A DNA stretch of 35,015 nt from an uncultured Lachnospiraceae bacterium (GTDB taxonomy: Bacteria > Bacillota > Clostridia > Lachnospirales > Lachnospiraceae). Positions 25,139 to 34,209 of the stretch are shown piece by piece. The DNA is taken from positions 1 through 35,015 of the forward strand of contig CATLBW010000018.1 of assembly GCA_949879775.1 (NCBI GenBank). The letters run 5' to 3'. The position numbers and the translations under genes were made by a program. How positions within the stretch are numbered: the stretch's first letter is position 1; every line of letters begins with the position of its first letter. The notes beneath the pieces were generated by a model, which saw only the letters and a list, made by a program, of their open reading frames with translations, did no database searches and was not told the DNA's origin.

Positions 25139-25239
25139 TCTTTCCACCTCATTTCACTCATTGGGAAAAGCCTTCAAGCCCATTTCACCTACCCGGAAAC
25201 GCCCTCAAGTTTTCCAGCCGCCAAACTGCATACGTGTTT

Positions 25240-25268
25240 AGTATAGCACTGTGTTAAAGTTTTGTCAA
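25240..25268 (-). promoter_or_regulatory. Strong sigma-A promoter of veg, overlapping the GH10 stop codon
   Basis: Consensus TTGACA (25263-25268) and TATACT (25240-25245) are 17 bp apart on the minus strand. The TGA stop codon of the GH10 gene (25265-25267) lies inside the -35 box. Confidence 0.9.
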
Positions 25269-27928
25269 AAAGAAATCTTCGCCCCCGGCTTTAACCCTTT
25301 CGACTTCAACAGTTTGCGGTATGCCCTGAGCTTGCTTTTTGGTGCCTTAACCACAGCTTTCGCATGGATATCCTTCAGCGCATTTTTACCTACAGATTTG
25401 AGTTTCGTGGTCTTTATCGTAATTTTCTTCAGCTTCCTGCAGCGATAAAAAGCTTTGGCTCCAACCTTTGTGACAGTTCCGCCGACAGTCGCCTGCGTTA
25501 CCTTCACGCAGCCCGAGAAAGCAGAACTCCCGATTGTCTTCACGTTTTTACCTATTATAATAGAAGCGGCCTTCGTGCAGCCTTGGCACGCCGCGTCCCC
25601 CACCGACGTGATCTTAAAGCTCTTTCCCCCTATCTTCACCGTCGCCGCCACATTAATCTTTTTTAGCTTCTTTCTCGCCGCGGCGCTCTTTACGCCGACA
25701 AGCGCAACGCATCCCTTGCCATTCGTCCTCGCATCGGCAACCTTATACTTATAATCCCCCACCGTATAAACCTTATTTTTCTTCACAGTGATTGCAAATG
25801 GCTTTTGCGCCTTCCCTTCATAACCTCCCTTGCCGCAGACCACTGCCAGGGCGCTGCCGATATTGACGTTATTTTTATAGGTTACGGTATAATCCTTATC
25901 TTTTACCAGCTTCCTCCCGTTACAGACCACTGCCACAGCGGGCTTTAACGCCCTACCGGTGTAGGGCTGAGCCGGGATGGCAGAAATGTCCGCATCCGTA
26001 ATCGTGGTTTTTGCGGCAGGAGGCGGATTTTTGCTCTCTTCCTCCAGTCTCTTATACGTTTCTTCTGCCTCTTGCAAAACCGACAAAAGCTCAGGAGGCA
26101 CTAAGGACTTTTGCCCATCCGTCAGGGAATCATATAACCTGCGGGCTTCCTCAAGCTTCTTTTGGCAGTCTTTTGTCAACTCCACTTTGCCGATGGCTTT
26201 GATTGCATCAAGAGTGGCCCCTGTATTGCCAATAGCCTTGGCAACGCCCTCAAATGCAGGTTTTCTGCCCAAATCGTCATAAAACAGCAGGCATCGTTCC
26301 CCAACGCGCCACGATAAGCCGTCTGTCAGCCCCCAAAACGTCACGCTCGTGATATTTGCCCCCTTACACTTTTCCTTTAGCAGAGCTTCCATTAATCCCT
26401 GATAATAAAGCCCCTGCGACTCTTCGGTGTCACCTTCGGCAATGGCGATATCCAGTTCCGTCACATGGATTTCCAGCCCCAGTTCCTCCCAAAACTTCCT
26501 TACCGCCGTCATATACCCGCTGTCACCCTCGAAAGGACGCTTGGTGTCAATATGGCTCTGCATGCCCACGCCGTCTATGTTCCCGGCTTCTTTTACGGGC
26601 TTTAGCAAAGCAATAATCCCATCCCGCTTGGCGGGGAAGTATTCATTATAATCATTGTAAAACAGCTTAATCTGCCCCTTGGCATATTGGTCCGTATATT
26701 TCCTGGCGTACGCAAACGCTTTCTGCACAAAGTCCTCGCCTATGGTCTGATACCAAAGGCTGTCCTGCTGCCGCATAGGCGCCGGGCCTGCCCCAAAATA
26801 GTCCGCGACAGCCTCGTTCACCACATCCCAGGCATAAATGACGCCAGGGTAGTTGGTCTGCGTCCAGGCAATCACTTCTTTGATGTAATTCTCCATGCGG
26901 GTGAGCATCAAATCCCTGCCTGCCAGCTTGCCCGAATCGTCATAATCTTCGTAGAAAAACCACTTGGGCGTCTGGGAATGCCAGATAAGCACATGCCCGC
27001 GCACGGCAATCCCATGCTGCCTGGCATATTCCAGCCCGGTCTTAAAGGAATCAAAATTAAGGGCCACATGTTCCTTATATTCCGCGAGGTTGCCCCTGCT
27101 TGCCGCCTGATCCATGATATAGGCGGGCTTCATCTCATTTTCCATGGTCATGCTGCTGCTCTGGCTCTCAAACAACCGGCTGTACTGCGGCATATTCAAT
27201 ACGGCGTCCGGCACGGCCATGCCAACGAGAAACTGGTCTTTATACAATTCTTTTAAAGACGGGTAGTCGCTGGTGTCACAGAATGGCAACAAGGACGCCC
27301 TGACGTCATCGACATAGATATCCATCAAATCCTGCCCTGCCGAGGGCGACGACGTCCACGGCGTCTCAAAGAACAACATGGCATCCGATAAGCTGACGCC
27401 GTCCGGCACAGCCATGCCGCCGGAAATCTGTCCCCAGCTCCCCCGTTCAACCTCCCTGCCTGCCAGCACATAATACCTGCCATTACAGTACAAGGTAATT
27501 TGTATTTTCTTTTTCTCCGGTCCCGACGTATACTTTACATAAGCGGAAACTGTCAGGTAATGGCCGCTTTTAAGCCTGTCCCCAACCTCAAGCTTCGCCC
27601 CGGAAGAGGTCGTCGTCCTGCCGGAAACCTTCATACAGTGCTTCCCGCCTCCCGCATCATCTTCCGCTACAGACAAAGCCGCTCCATCTTTCGCCTGAAA
27701 GGCACCGACGGTCCCGTCCTCAAACCCCTCTTCACACAGCGTCACTTTCGTCCCTGCGACAGACGCTTCCTGCTCCATACTGCCCGCCTCTTTAGCAGGC
27801 GCTTCCTGCTCCATACTGCCTGCCGCAGGCGATTGTGCAAAGCAGTCTCCCAGCCCGCCAAAAAACAGGCAGCCAGCAAGGGCAAATGAAACTGCCCCTT
27901 TCATGACCCGATTCCATTTTCTTTTCAT
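25265..27928 (-). CDS. Secreted GH10 endo-beta-1,4-xylanase with Ig-like and BspA-type modules
   Basis: An 887-residue exported endoxylanase cutting the xylan backbone with retention. Signal peptide about 1-32, a duplicated SMEQEA stretch (about 38-56), a CBM4/9/22-like sugar-binding domain (about 62-212) and the GH10 barrel (about 228-568). GH10 motifs: HVLIWHSQTPKWF, WDVVNEA with acid/base Glu about 372, and HVTELDI with nucleophile Glu about 491. Then a helical FIVAR-like stretch (about 580-635), an Ig-like repeat of the YTGRALKPAV...GYEGKA type (about 643-715) and a short BspA-like leucine-rich LRR_5 region (about 765-860). Start ATG 27928 with AAAGGA upstream; the frame upstream to 28018 covers the promoter. 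Divergent from GH43 at 28113. Confidence 0.93.
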   Translation of the reverse strand: MKRKWNRVMKGAVSFALAGCLFFGGLGDCFAQSPAAGSMEQEAPAKEAGSMEQEASVAGTKVTLCEEGFEDGTVGAFQAKDGAALSVAEDDAGGGKHCMKVSGRTTTSSGAKLEVGDRLKSGHYLTVSAYVKYTSGPEKKKIQITLYCNGRYYVLAGREVERGSWGQISGGMAVPDGVSLSDAMLFFETPWTSSPSAGQDLMDIYVDDVRASLLPFCDTSDYPSLKELYKDQFLVGMAVPDAVLNMPQYSRLFESQSSSMTMENEMKPAYIMDQAASRGNLAEYKEHVALNFDSFKTGLEYARQHGIAVRGHVLIWHSQTPKWFFYEDYDDSGKLAGRDLMLTRMENYIKEVIAWTQTNYPGVIYAWDVVNEAVADYFGAGPAPMRQQDSLWYQTIGEDFVQKAFAYARKYTDQYAKGQIKLFYNDYNEYFPAKRDGIIALLKPVKEAGNIDGVGMQSHIDTKRPFEGDSGYMTAVRKFWEELGLEIHVTELDIAIAEGDTEESQGLYYQGLMEALLKEKCKGANITSVTFWGLTDGLSWRVGERCLLFYDDLGRKPAFEGVAKAIGNTGATLDAIKAIGKVELTKDCQKKLEEARRLYDSLTDGQKSLVPPELLSVLQEAEETYKRLEEESKNPPPAAKTTITDADISAIPAQPYTGRALKPAVAVVCNGRKLVKDKDYTVTYKNNVNIGSALAVVCGKGGYEGKAQKPFAITVKKNKVYTVGDYKYKVADARTNGKGCVALVGVKSAAARKKLKKINVAATVKIGGKSFKITSVGDAACQGCTKAASIIIGKNVKTIGSSAFSGCVKVTQATVGGTVTKVGAKAFYRCRKLKKITIKTTKLKSVGKNALKDIHAKAVVKAPKSKLRAYRKLLKSKGLKPGAKISF

Positions 27929-27943
27929 ACAACTATCCTTTCC

Positions 27944-27985
27944 CAAAACGCCCACGCGTTTTGCCCTTCCGTTTCTATCATAACA
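27944..27985 (-). promoter_or_regulatory. Extended -10 promoter and palindrome before the xylanase gene
   Basis: On the minus strand TGTTATGAT (27977-27985) is an extended -10; the -35 match is weak. Just downstream, CAAAACGC and GCGTTTTG (27944-27951, 27956-27963) form an 8-bp perfect palindrome with a 4-bp spacer in the expected leader. This is a plausible repressor site for substrate control. Confidence 0.5.
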
Positions 27986-28040
27986 AAAATCAATTGAATT
28001 TGCACGTTTTTTTTGCACTTCCCATAAAACATACGGGATT

Positions 28041-28074
28041 ATTCCTTGCTGTTATTAGGAATATGTGCTAAAAT
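28041..28074 (+). promoter_or_regulatory. Candidate promoter of the plus-strand GH43 gene
   Basis: TTGCTG (28045-28050) and TAAAAT (28069-28074) are 18 bp apart. An inverted repeat ATTCCT/AGGAAT (28041-28046, 28057-28062) overlaps the -35 and could be an operator. Both matches are modest. Confidence 0.4.
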
Positions 28075-28112
28075 AAATTTACAATTTTTGTGAATGGAAA
28101 GGAGAACAAAAT

Positions 28113-31046
28113 ATGAAAAAAATGATTGCAGGCGCTTTGGCCGCAGTTATGGCATTATCGCTCTTCACAGCCGAGGCGCCGGCTGTCGACGCGGCTGCCA
28201 TAGACGGCGCAAAAGCCGGAGCAGAAATTACGCTCCCAAAGAGCAAAGGCAACCCCGTCAGCGGCTTTGACGAGAACGGGAACACCATTTATGCGGGGGA
28301 CCCCGGCGTCTTAGTGGACGGCGACACGGTTTACCTCTACCTTGGACATGACAACACCACCAATGGCGGCGGTTACAGTATGCCGGACTGGTTCTGCTAT
28401 TCCTCAAAGGACTTAGAGAACTGGACGTACCACGGCGTCGTTGCCTCCGCTGCCAAGAGCTATATCCCATGGGCAGGCGGCAACGAGGCATGGGCAGGCC
28501 AGGTCATGAAACACCGCGACCCTGATATGGATAAAGATTTTTATTATTTCTATTATTGCTCAAACGGGATAAAACATATTGGCGTCGGCGTTGCGGATAC
28601 CCCTACCGGATGGTCCAGCACAGAGGCGAAGGCAGATTACTGCCAGGCAAAAGGGATTAACGACCCCAATCCGGACTCTACGCTCTTTGTTGACATCGGC
28701 GTGCCGCTTGTCCAGAACAACGTTACCTGGCCGTTTCATGCGAATCATGACGATATCGACCCCACCGCATGGGTAGAGACGGATGAGAACGGCGTAGAAC
28801 ACCGCTATCTTGCCTGGGGCAATACCTTCTGCTTTGTTGCCGAGCTGAACGAAGACATGATCAGCCTCACCGACAAAGACGGCAACGGCCTGATTACCAT
28901 GAAGACCACGCGCCGCCTTTTAACCAAGAACGACTCCGTATCTGTGAAATACGCAAAAGGCTCCTCTACCACCCAACTGGTAGACGTCCCCTATGGCTAC
29001 CCGGAGGCTGTGACTTACTCAGATTTAAATGGAAGGCACACCATTGACAAAGGGGCGGAGTTCCCGGATGGCGAAATTATCTGTTCTAAGTTCCGTACCT
29101 ACAACACATATAATTATAGCGGTGATACATCGTATACAGAAAACGGCGTTGCCGTTGATAATGAGGGCGGAAGCATGCAGGGGCTTCTGCAATGCGATGA
29201 TGATAATATGTTAAACGGCCTTTTCACCTGGATGGAAAAAGACGAAGAGATGGCCCCCAACTACCATTTCTTCACCGAGGCCCCGTTCCTTTACCGCCGC
29301 CAGGATGAAAACGGCAAGCCTTACGGCAAATACTACCTGTTCTTCGCCGTGGACTGGAGGGAACAGCTTGCCTATGCGACATGTGACGACTTAAACGAAG
29401 CAGACTGGGAATTCCAGGACGTGCTGCTCCCCTGGAGCCCGACTGGCGACACGCGCCACCCCTCTGTCTTCGACTTCAAAGGCAAGACATACTTAATCGA
29501 CCACAACGGCAGCCTCCCCTGGGGATTTGGCAAGCGCCGTGTTGCCTATATTGAAGAGCTTAATTTTGATAAAGACGGAAAAGTGCTGCCGATACAGGAT
29601 ACCGCAACTGGGCTGACAGGCACGACAAGCTGGATTACCGATTCCGCCGGAAATAACATCACCCATGAGGATTTCCTCACGTCAAGGGGCGACGGCGGCT
29701 ATCCTTTTACACCGGGAAAGAAGACAGCCAAGGGCGTGAGCATGGAAGCCACTGCCAATGAGGGCGATTCTAAGTGGGAGATTGTCGCTGGGAAAGCAGA
29801 CCCCGCCAACGCCTCCTATGTGTCCATCGAATCATGGAACCGCCCAGGGCTTTACTTACAGGTGTCCGGCACAGACGTGGTGCTCGCGCAGCATGCCACA
29901 GACAGCAACTCTTTATCTGACGACGCCAATGTGGGTAAGTCAATGACCTTCAAGACGGTAGCTGGATTGAATGGCATAGAGGGTACGGTATCCTTTGAGA
30001 GCGTATCGTCGCCGGGCATGTACCTGACAAGCAAGAACAATGATTTAACCCTTACCGACGGTTCGAACGCAGAAAGCTGCACATTCACTGTAACCAGCAG
30101 AAACGCATTGAAATCCATCTCTGCAAAGAAGGCGAAGACCGTTTACAAAAGAGGCGAAACCCTGGACACCAACGATATTACCGTTATCGCAGCCAGGCAA
30201 GACGGCGTCACAGAAGAAATCAAAGATTTCCAGGTTGATACGCAGGGAATCGACATGAACACCTACGGCGCTAAGACCATCAAGGTCACTTACCAGGAAG
30301 ATAACTTTATCCGCACTGCCGACATTGACATTGCCGTTGCCCAGATTTCCCTTTCCAAGCCTTCATTGGCGCTGAAAACGGGCAAGAGCTACACCTTAAC
30401 GGCTAACGTCAATCCCTCCAGCCTGAAGGTACAATGGTCTTCCAATAAGCAGACCGTAGCTACTGTAGACCAGAAGGGGAAAGTTACCGCAAAGGGGAAC
30501 GGCACGGCATACATCACCGCCAAGGCGGGCAGCGTTTCGGCCACATGCAAAGTAACGGTTACCACAGACGCCACTTCCGTAAAGCTGGATAAGACAAAGC
30601 TTACCATGAAGGTCGGCGAGAAGAAAAAGCTCAAGGCAACCGTATTGCCAAAGGCTGCTCCCCAGAAAATTGTCTGGAGCTCAAGCAGCAAGAGCAAAGC
30701 GACTGTATCGAACGGCACCGTGACCGCGAAAAAGGCAGGGACCGTTACGATTACCGCAAAATCAGGCTCCAAGAAAGCTACCTGCAAGGTAACGATTAAG
30801 AAAGTCCCCGCTAAGAGCGTGAAATTAAATAAGACCAAAGCAAGCATAAAACGCGGCAAGACTGTAACGTTAAGGGCAACCATGAAACCCAAGAACTCAA
30901 GCGATACCATTACCTGGACAACCTCCAACAAGAAGGTTGCCACTGTAAAGAATGGTAAAGTAAAAGGCAAATCCGCTGGCACGGCAAAAATTACCGCCAA
31001 AACATCCAGCGGCAAGAAAGCCGTCTGCAAGGTAACTGTCAAATAG
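28113..31046 (+). CDS. Secreted multimodular GH43 glycosidase (AbfB-like, Big_3-like, three Big_2)
   Basis: A 977-residue exported enzyme, paralogous to the GH43 gene at 19872. Signal peptide about 1-28; GH43 domain about 48-505 with Asp 63 (GDPGV), Asp about 216 (DDIDPTAW) and Glu about 389 (FTEAPF). Compared with its paralogue it carries about 100 extra residues (roughly 262-370) between the second Asp and the Glu. An AbfB-like region (about 525-660), an Ig domain of the Big_3/Big_4 type (about 665-743) and three Big_2 domains (about 744-817, 820-897, 900-977) follow. No LPXTG. Likely beta-xylosidase or arabinofuranosidase on xylan side products. AAAGGAG lies about 8 nt before the ATG. It is monocistronic, with a terminator downstream. 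Confidence 0.9.
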   Translation: MKKMIAGALAAVMALSLFTAEAPAVDAAAIDGAKAGAEITLPKSKGNPVSGFDENGNTIYAGDPGVLVDGDTVYLYLGHDNTTNGGGYSMPDWFCYSSKDLENWTYHGVVASAAKSYIPWAGGNEAWAGQVMKHRDPDMDKDFYYFYYCSNGIKHIGVGVADTPTGWSSTEAKADYCQAKGINDPNPDSTLFVDIGVPLVQNNVTWPFHANHDDIDPTAWVETDENGVEHRYLAWGNTFCFVAELNEDMISLTDKDGNGLITMKTTRRLLTKNDSVSVKYAKGSSTTQLVDVPYGYPEAVTYSDLNGRHTIDKGAEFPDGEIICSKFRTYNTYNYSGDTSYTENGVAVDNEGGSMQGLLQCDDDNMLNGLFTWMEKDEEMAPNYHFFTEAPFLYRRQDENGKPYGKYYLFFAVDWREQLAYATCDDLNEADWEFQDVLLPWSPTGDTRHPSVFDFKGKTYLIDHNGSLPWGFGKRRVAYIEELNFDKDGKVLPIQDTATGLTGTTSWITDSAGNNITHEDFLTSRGDGGYPFTPGKKTAKGVSMEATANEGDSKWEIVAGKADPANASYVSIESWNRPGLYLQVSGTDVVLAQHATDSNSLSDDANVGKSMTFKTVAGLNGIEGTVSFESVSSPGMYLTSKNNDLTLTDGSNAESCTFTVTSRNALKSISAKKAKTVYKRGETLDTNDITVIAARQDGVTEEIKDFQVDTQGIDMNTYGAKTIKVTYQEDNFIRTADIDIAVAQISLSKPSLALKTGKSYTLTANVNPSSLKVQWSSNKQTVATVDQKGKVTAKGNGTAYITAKAGSVSATCKVTVTTDATSVKLDKTKLTMKVGEKKKLKATVLPKAAPQKIVWSSSSKSKATVSNGTVTAKKAGTVTITAKSGSKKATCKVTIKKVPAKSVKLNKTKASIKRGKTVTLRATMKPKNSSDTITWTTSNKKVATVKNGKVKGKSAGTAKITAKTSSGKKAVCKVTVK

Positions 31047-31124
31047 TTTTCTAATGATATATACGCATGGCAGATTTATCTGTCGCTCAGTATAACTCAC
31101 AGTTAATGTGATCTACCACTCATA

Positions 31125-31165
31125 AAAAACCGGGAAGCCATGATATGCGCTTCCTGGTTTTTATT
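31125..31165 (+). terminator. Terminator after the plus-strand GH43 gene
   Basis: A 14-bp stem (31125-31138 with 31149-31162, one G-T pair) with a 10-nt loop ends in GGTTTTTATT. It would separate the GH43 transcript from the polymerase gene. Confidence 0.85.
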
Positions 31166-31188
31166 ATCCCAAACATACAAATTCCACC

Positions 31189-31217
31189 TTTACAAAAGAA
31201 CAAATGTTTGTTATACT
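31189..31217 (+). promoter_or_regulatory. Polymerase promoter with LexA box
   Basis: TTTACA (31189-31194) and TATACT (31212-31217) are 17 bp apart. The spacer contains GAACAAATGTTT (31198-31209), one base from the Firmicute SOS core GAAC-N4-GTTC. LexA bound here would block polymerase. Confidence 0.75.
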
Positions 31218-31262
31218 GGGAAAAGGATAAGTTATTGACGTACTTGATTAAGGAGGGCAAAT

Positions 31263-32372
31263 ATGTCTGAACGGTTAATCTTTCATATAGACGTGAACTC
31301 CGCCTACCTTTCCTGGTCTGCAATCGAGAAGTTAAGGCAGGGGGCGCGTACCGACCTGCGTGAAATCCCCTCCATCATTGGCGGTGATATGGCAAGCCGC
31401 CATGGCGTGGTGCTTGCAAAATCAATCCCTGCCAAAGCCTACGGCATCGTCACCGGGGAGCCTGTGGCACATGCACTGCAAAAGTGCCCAAACCTGGTCT
31501 TAGAGCCGCCCAACCATAAGCTTTACTCCCACTACAGCCGCAGGCTGATGGAGCTGCTGGCCACCTTCAGCCCCCACATTGAACAGGTAAGCATTGATGA
31601 ATGTTATATGGATTTTACAGAATATGGACACTGCTATGGCAGCCCCATAGCAGCCGCGGGACAAATCAAAGACACTGTAAAGGACACTCTGGGATTCACA
31701 GTCAACATCGGCATTTCATCCAACAAATTACTGGCGAAGATGGCCTCTGACTTCCAGAAGCCGGATAAGGTACACACTTTGTTCCCAGGTGAAATCGAAG
31801 CCAAAATGTGGCGCCTGCCTGTCCGTGAGCTTTTTATGGTAGGGAAAGCCTCCTGCGCAGCCCTCGAGAAATTAGAAATACTAACCATCGGTGATTTGGC
31901 GAACGCCAACCCGCAGATATTAGAGAGCCATATGAAGAAGCACGGCCGGCTTATTTGGGAATTTGCCAATGGCATAGATAACTCACCTGTACAAACAGAA
32001 GAAGGCGAGCTTAAAGGCGTTGGCAACCGCACTACCCTGGCACAAGACGCTGAGACCTCCAGGGACGCCAAGCGCGTCCTGCATGCGTTATGTAATCAAG
32101 TTTCCTCCCGCTTGCAGAAATACGGACAATTTGCCGGTATCGTCAGCACGGAAATCCGCTACGCTTCCTTTACCGAAACCTCACACCAGATGCAGGTTGC
32201 AGCGGCGACTTCTGACGCTGAGACACTCTACCGCCACGCCTGCCTGCTCTTTGACGAACTGTGGAATGGCGAACCCATACGTTTGCTTGGCGTGCGCACC
32301 TCCAAGCTCACGGACACCCCGGAACCGGTACAGATGACCGTATTTGACTACGCAAAAGATTGGCTGTTGTAA
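31263..32372 (+). CDS. dinB: Y-family DNA polymerase (DinB/Pol IV-like)
   Basis: A 369-residue translesion polymerase. Catalytic acids are Asp 10 (FHIDVNSAYLSW) and Asp 112/Glu 113 (SIDE); the steric-gate position is Tyr 15. The usual second Asp of the HVDMD motif is Asn here, as in a Clostridial subgroup. The finger/palm motif GISSNKLLAKMASDF (150-164) and the helix-hairpin-helix region with VGKASCAALEKLEILTIGDLA are present. A sliding-clamp-like motif QMTVFD lies near the C terminus (about 358-363). AAGGAGG lies 8 nt before the ATG. Transcription is probably SOS-controlled by the LexA box at 31198. It ends 6 bp from the stop of the convergent ABC gene. Confidence 0.93.
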   Translation: MSERLIFHIDVNSAYLSWSAIEKLRQGARTDLREIPSIIGGDMASRHGVVLAKSIPAKAYGIVTGEPVAHALQKCPNLVLEPPNHKLYSHYSRRLMELLATFSPHIEQVSIDECYMDFTEYGHCYGSPIAAAGQIKDTVKDTLGFTVNIGISSNKLLAKMASDFQKPDKVHTLFPGEIEAKMWRLPVRELFMVGKASCAALEKLEILTIGDLANANPQILESHMKKHGRLIWEFANGIDNSPVQTEEGELKGVGNRTTLAQDAETSRDAKRVLHALCNQVSSRLQKYGQFAGIVSTEIRYASFTETSHQMQVAAATSDAETLYRHACLLFDELWNGEPIRLLGVRTSKLTDTPEPVQMTVFDYAKDWLL

Positions 32373-32378
32373 TTTGGG

Positions 32379-34133
32379 CTACACTGCAAACTGGCTGTTG
32401 TAAAGCTCATAATAGAACCCGCCCTGTTTTAGCAGCTCTTCATGGTTCCCCTGCTCTAAGATATGCCCATCCTTCATCACCAGGATAATATCCGCCTCCT
32501 GGATGGTAGACAGCCTGTGCGCCACAATAAAGCTGGTGCGCCCCTCCATCATCCTGGCAAAGGCATTCTGTATTTTCATCTCTGTCCTGGTATCAATGGA
32601 GGAAGTCGCTTCATCCAGAATCAGCATAGGCGGCAGGCAGAGCATCACCCTTGCAATGCAAAGAAGCTGTTTCTGCCCTACCGAGAGGCTCCCGCCTTCC
32701 TCGCCGATCACCGTATCATAGCCATCTGGCAGGCGCTTGATGAAGCTATGTGCGTGCGCCGCTTTCGCCGCCGCAAGTATCTCCTCTTCTGTGGCGTCAG
32801 GTTTCCCCATCACAAGGTTCTCACGGATAGTCCCCGCTTTTAGCCACGTCTCCTGCAAGACCATGCCGTAGCTTTCCCTAAGGCTTTTTCGCGTCACCGT
32901 ACGGATATCCTCACCTTCCACCTTTATGCTCCCGCCATCCACATCATAAAAACGCATCAATAGGTTGATAACCGTTGTCTTCCCGCATCCGGTAGGACCT
33001 ACGATAGCCACTCTTTGGCCCGGCTCTACCTTGAGGTTAAAATCTTCTATCAGCTTTTTATCCTTCGAATAGGAAAAATATACATGCTCTAAATCCACAT
33101 TTCCTTTTACATCCGACAATGTTTGCACATGTTCCGGTTCCGGCGCCTGCGGCTCTTCGGCAATTAGTGAAAAAATACGTTCCGCACAAGCCAGGGCATT
33201 CTGCAGCTCCGTGACTACGCCAGAGATTTCATTAAAAGGCTTCGTATATTGGTTCGCATAGCTGAGGAAACAAGAAAGCTGCCCGACGGTGAGCGCCCCT
33301 CGCCCCGCCATGGCAAGGAACGCCCCCACCAGCGCAACCCCGGTATAAACAAGGCTGTTGACAAAGCGCGTGCCTGGGTTGGTCAGCGAGGAGAAAAACG
33401 TAGCCCGCAAGGAAGCTTTCTCCAGCCTGCCATTGATTTCGTCAAACCGTTCCAGCACATCCTGTTCTTTGGAAAACGCCTGCACGACTTTCTGGTTCTC
33501 AATCATCTCATTGATTAATGACGTCTGCTCCCCGCGCGTCGTAGACTGGAGCATGAACATAGAAAACGTGCGGCGCGCGATAAAGCCTGCCACGAACAAA
33601 GACACCGGCGTTACCAGAACTACCACCAGCGTTATCCTGACATTGATGCTCAACATAAACAGCAGCGTCCCCAATATCGTAATCACCCCGGTAAACAACT
33701 GTGAGAACCCCATCAGCAATCCATCGGCGAACTGGTCGACGTCTGCTATCACACGGCTCACCAGCTCGCCATGGGAGTGGGCGTCTATAAACTTCAAGGG
33801 CAGGATCTCTATTTTGGCAAAAGCCTCCCTGCGGACATCCTGCACCACCTCATAAGTAATTTTATTGTTGCATACATTCATAAACCACTGCGCGAACGCC
33901 GTCAGCACGATGATAACCGCCATTTTCCAAATCAGCCCCAGAATCACCGAAAATTCCACCTGCCCCGGCGCCAGGATATGGTCGATGACCTGACCAGTCA
34001 GAACAGGGAAATACAGCGTGGATACCACGGTCACCACTGCAAAAAACAGGGACAACAGCAGAAAAATCCGGTAAGATTTGATATATCTCAATACCTTTTT
34101 CAAAGTTTGAAGCTGGCTCTTTTTCTTTTCCAT
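32379..34133 (-). CDS. ABC exporter, permease-ATPase subunit B of a heterodimer
   Basis: A 584-residue half-transporter with six membrane segments in its N-terminal 320 residues and an ATPase domain (about 345-580). Walker A GPTGCGKT (379-386), signature SLSVGQKQ (about 482-489, canonical is LSGGQ), Walker B LILDEA with catalytic Glu about 508 and switch His in VAHR (about 539). It resembles multidrug/peptide exporters of the MdlB or TM288 type; the cargo is unknown. The ATG at 34133 has GGAGG 5 nt upstream. The frame upstream to 34559 only reads the partner gene in the wrong frame. It follows the partner gene by 76 bp. Confidence 0.92.
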   Translation of the reverse strand: MEKKKSQLQTLKKVLRYIKSYRIFLLLSLFFAVVTVVSTLYFPVLTGQVIDHILAPGQVEFSVILGLIWKMAVIIVLTAFAQWFMNVCNNKITYEVVQDVRREAFAKIEILPLKFIDAHSHGELVSRVIADVDQFADGLLMGFSQLFTGVITILGTLLFMLSINVRITLVVVLVTPVSLFVAGFIARRTFSMFMLQSTTRGEQTSLINEMIENQKVVQAFSKEQDVLERFDEINGRLEKASLRATFFSSLTNPGTRFVNSLVYTGVALVGAFLAMAGRGALTVGQLSCFLSYANQYTKPFNEISGVVTELQNALACAERIFSLIAEEPQAPEPEHVQTLSDVKGNVDLEHVYFSYSKDKKLIEDFNLKVEPGQRVAIVGPTGCGKTTVINLLMRFYDVDGGSIKVEGEDIRTVTRKSLRESYGMVLQETWLKAGTIRENLVMGKPDATEEEILAAAKAAHAHSFIKRLPDGYDTVIGEEGGSLSVGQKQLLCIARVMLCLPPMLILDEATSSIDTRTEMKIQNAFARMMEGRTSFIVAHRLSTIQEADIILVMKDGHILEQGNHEELLKQGGFYYELYNSQFAV

Positions 34134-34209
34134 AAATACCTCCAACCGTGTATTGGCCTTGCAAGGCAAACTGCATATACGATAGCAAACGCATTGATTC
34201 CATGGTTTC

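Noticed and set aside
32361-32402. Direct repeat TGGCTGTTGTAA at the convergent gene ends
   Set aside because: Both copies lie within coding sequence (polymerase C terminus and ABC C terminus on opposite strands) and a 12-bp match can arise by chance.
34156-34167. 12-bp palindrome GCCTTGCAAGGC between the ABC genes
   Set aside because: Too short and without a T-run or promoter to assign a role.
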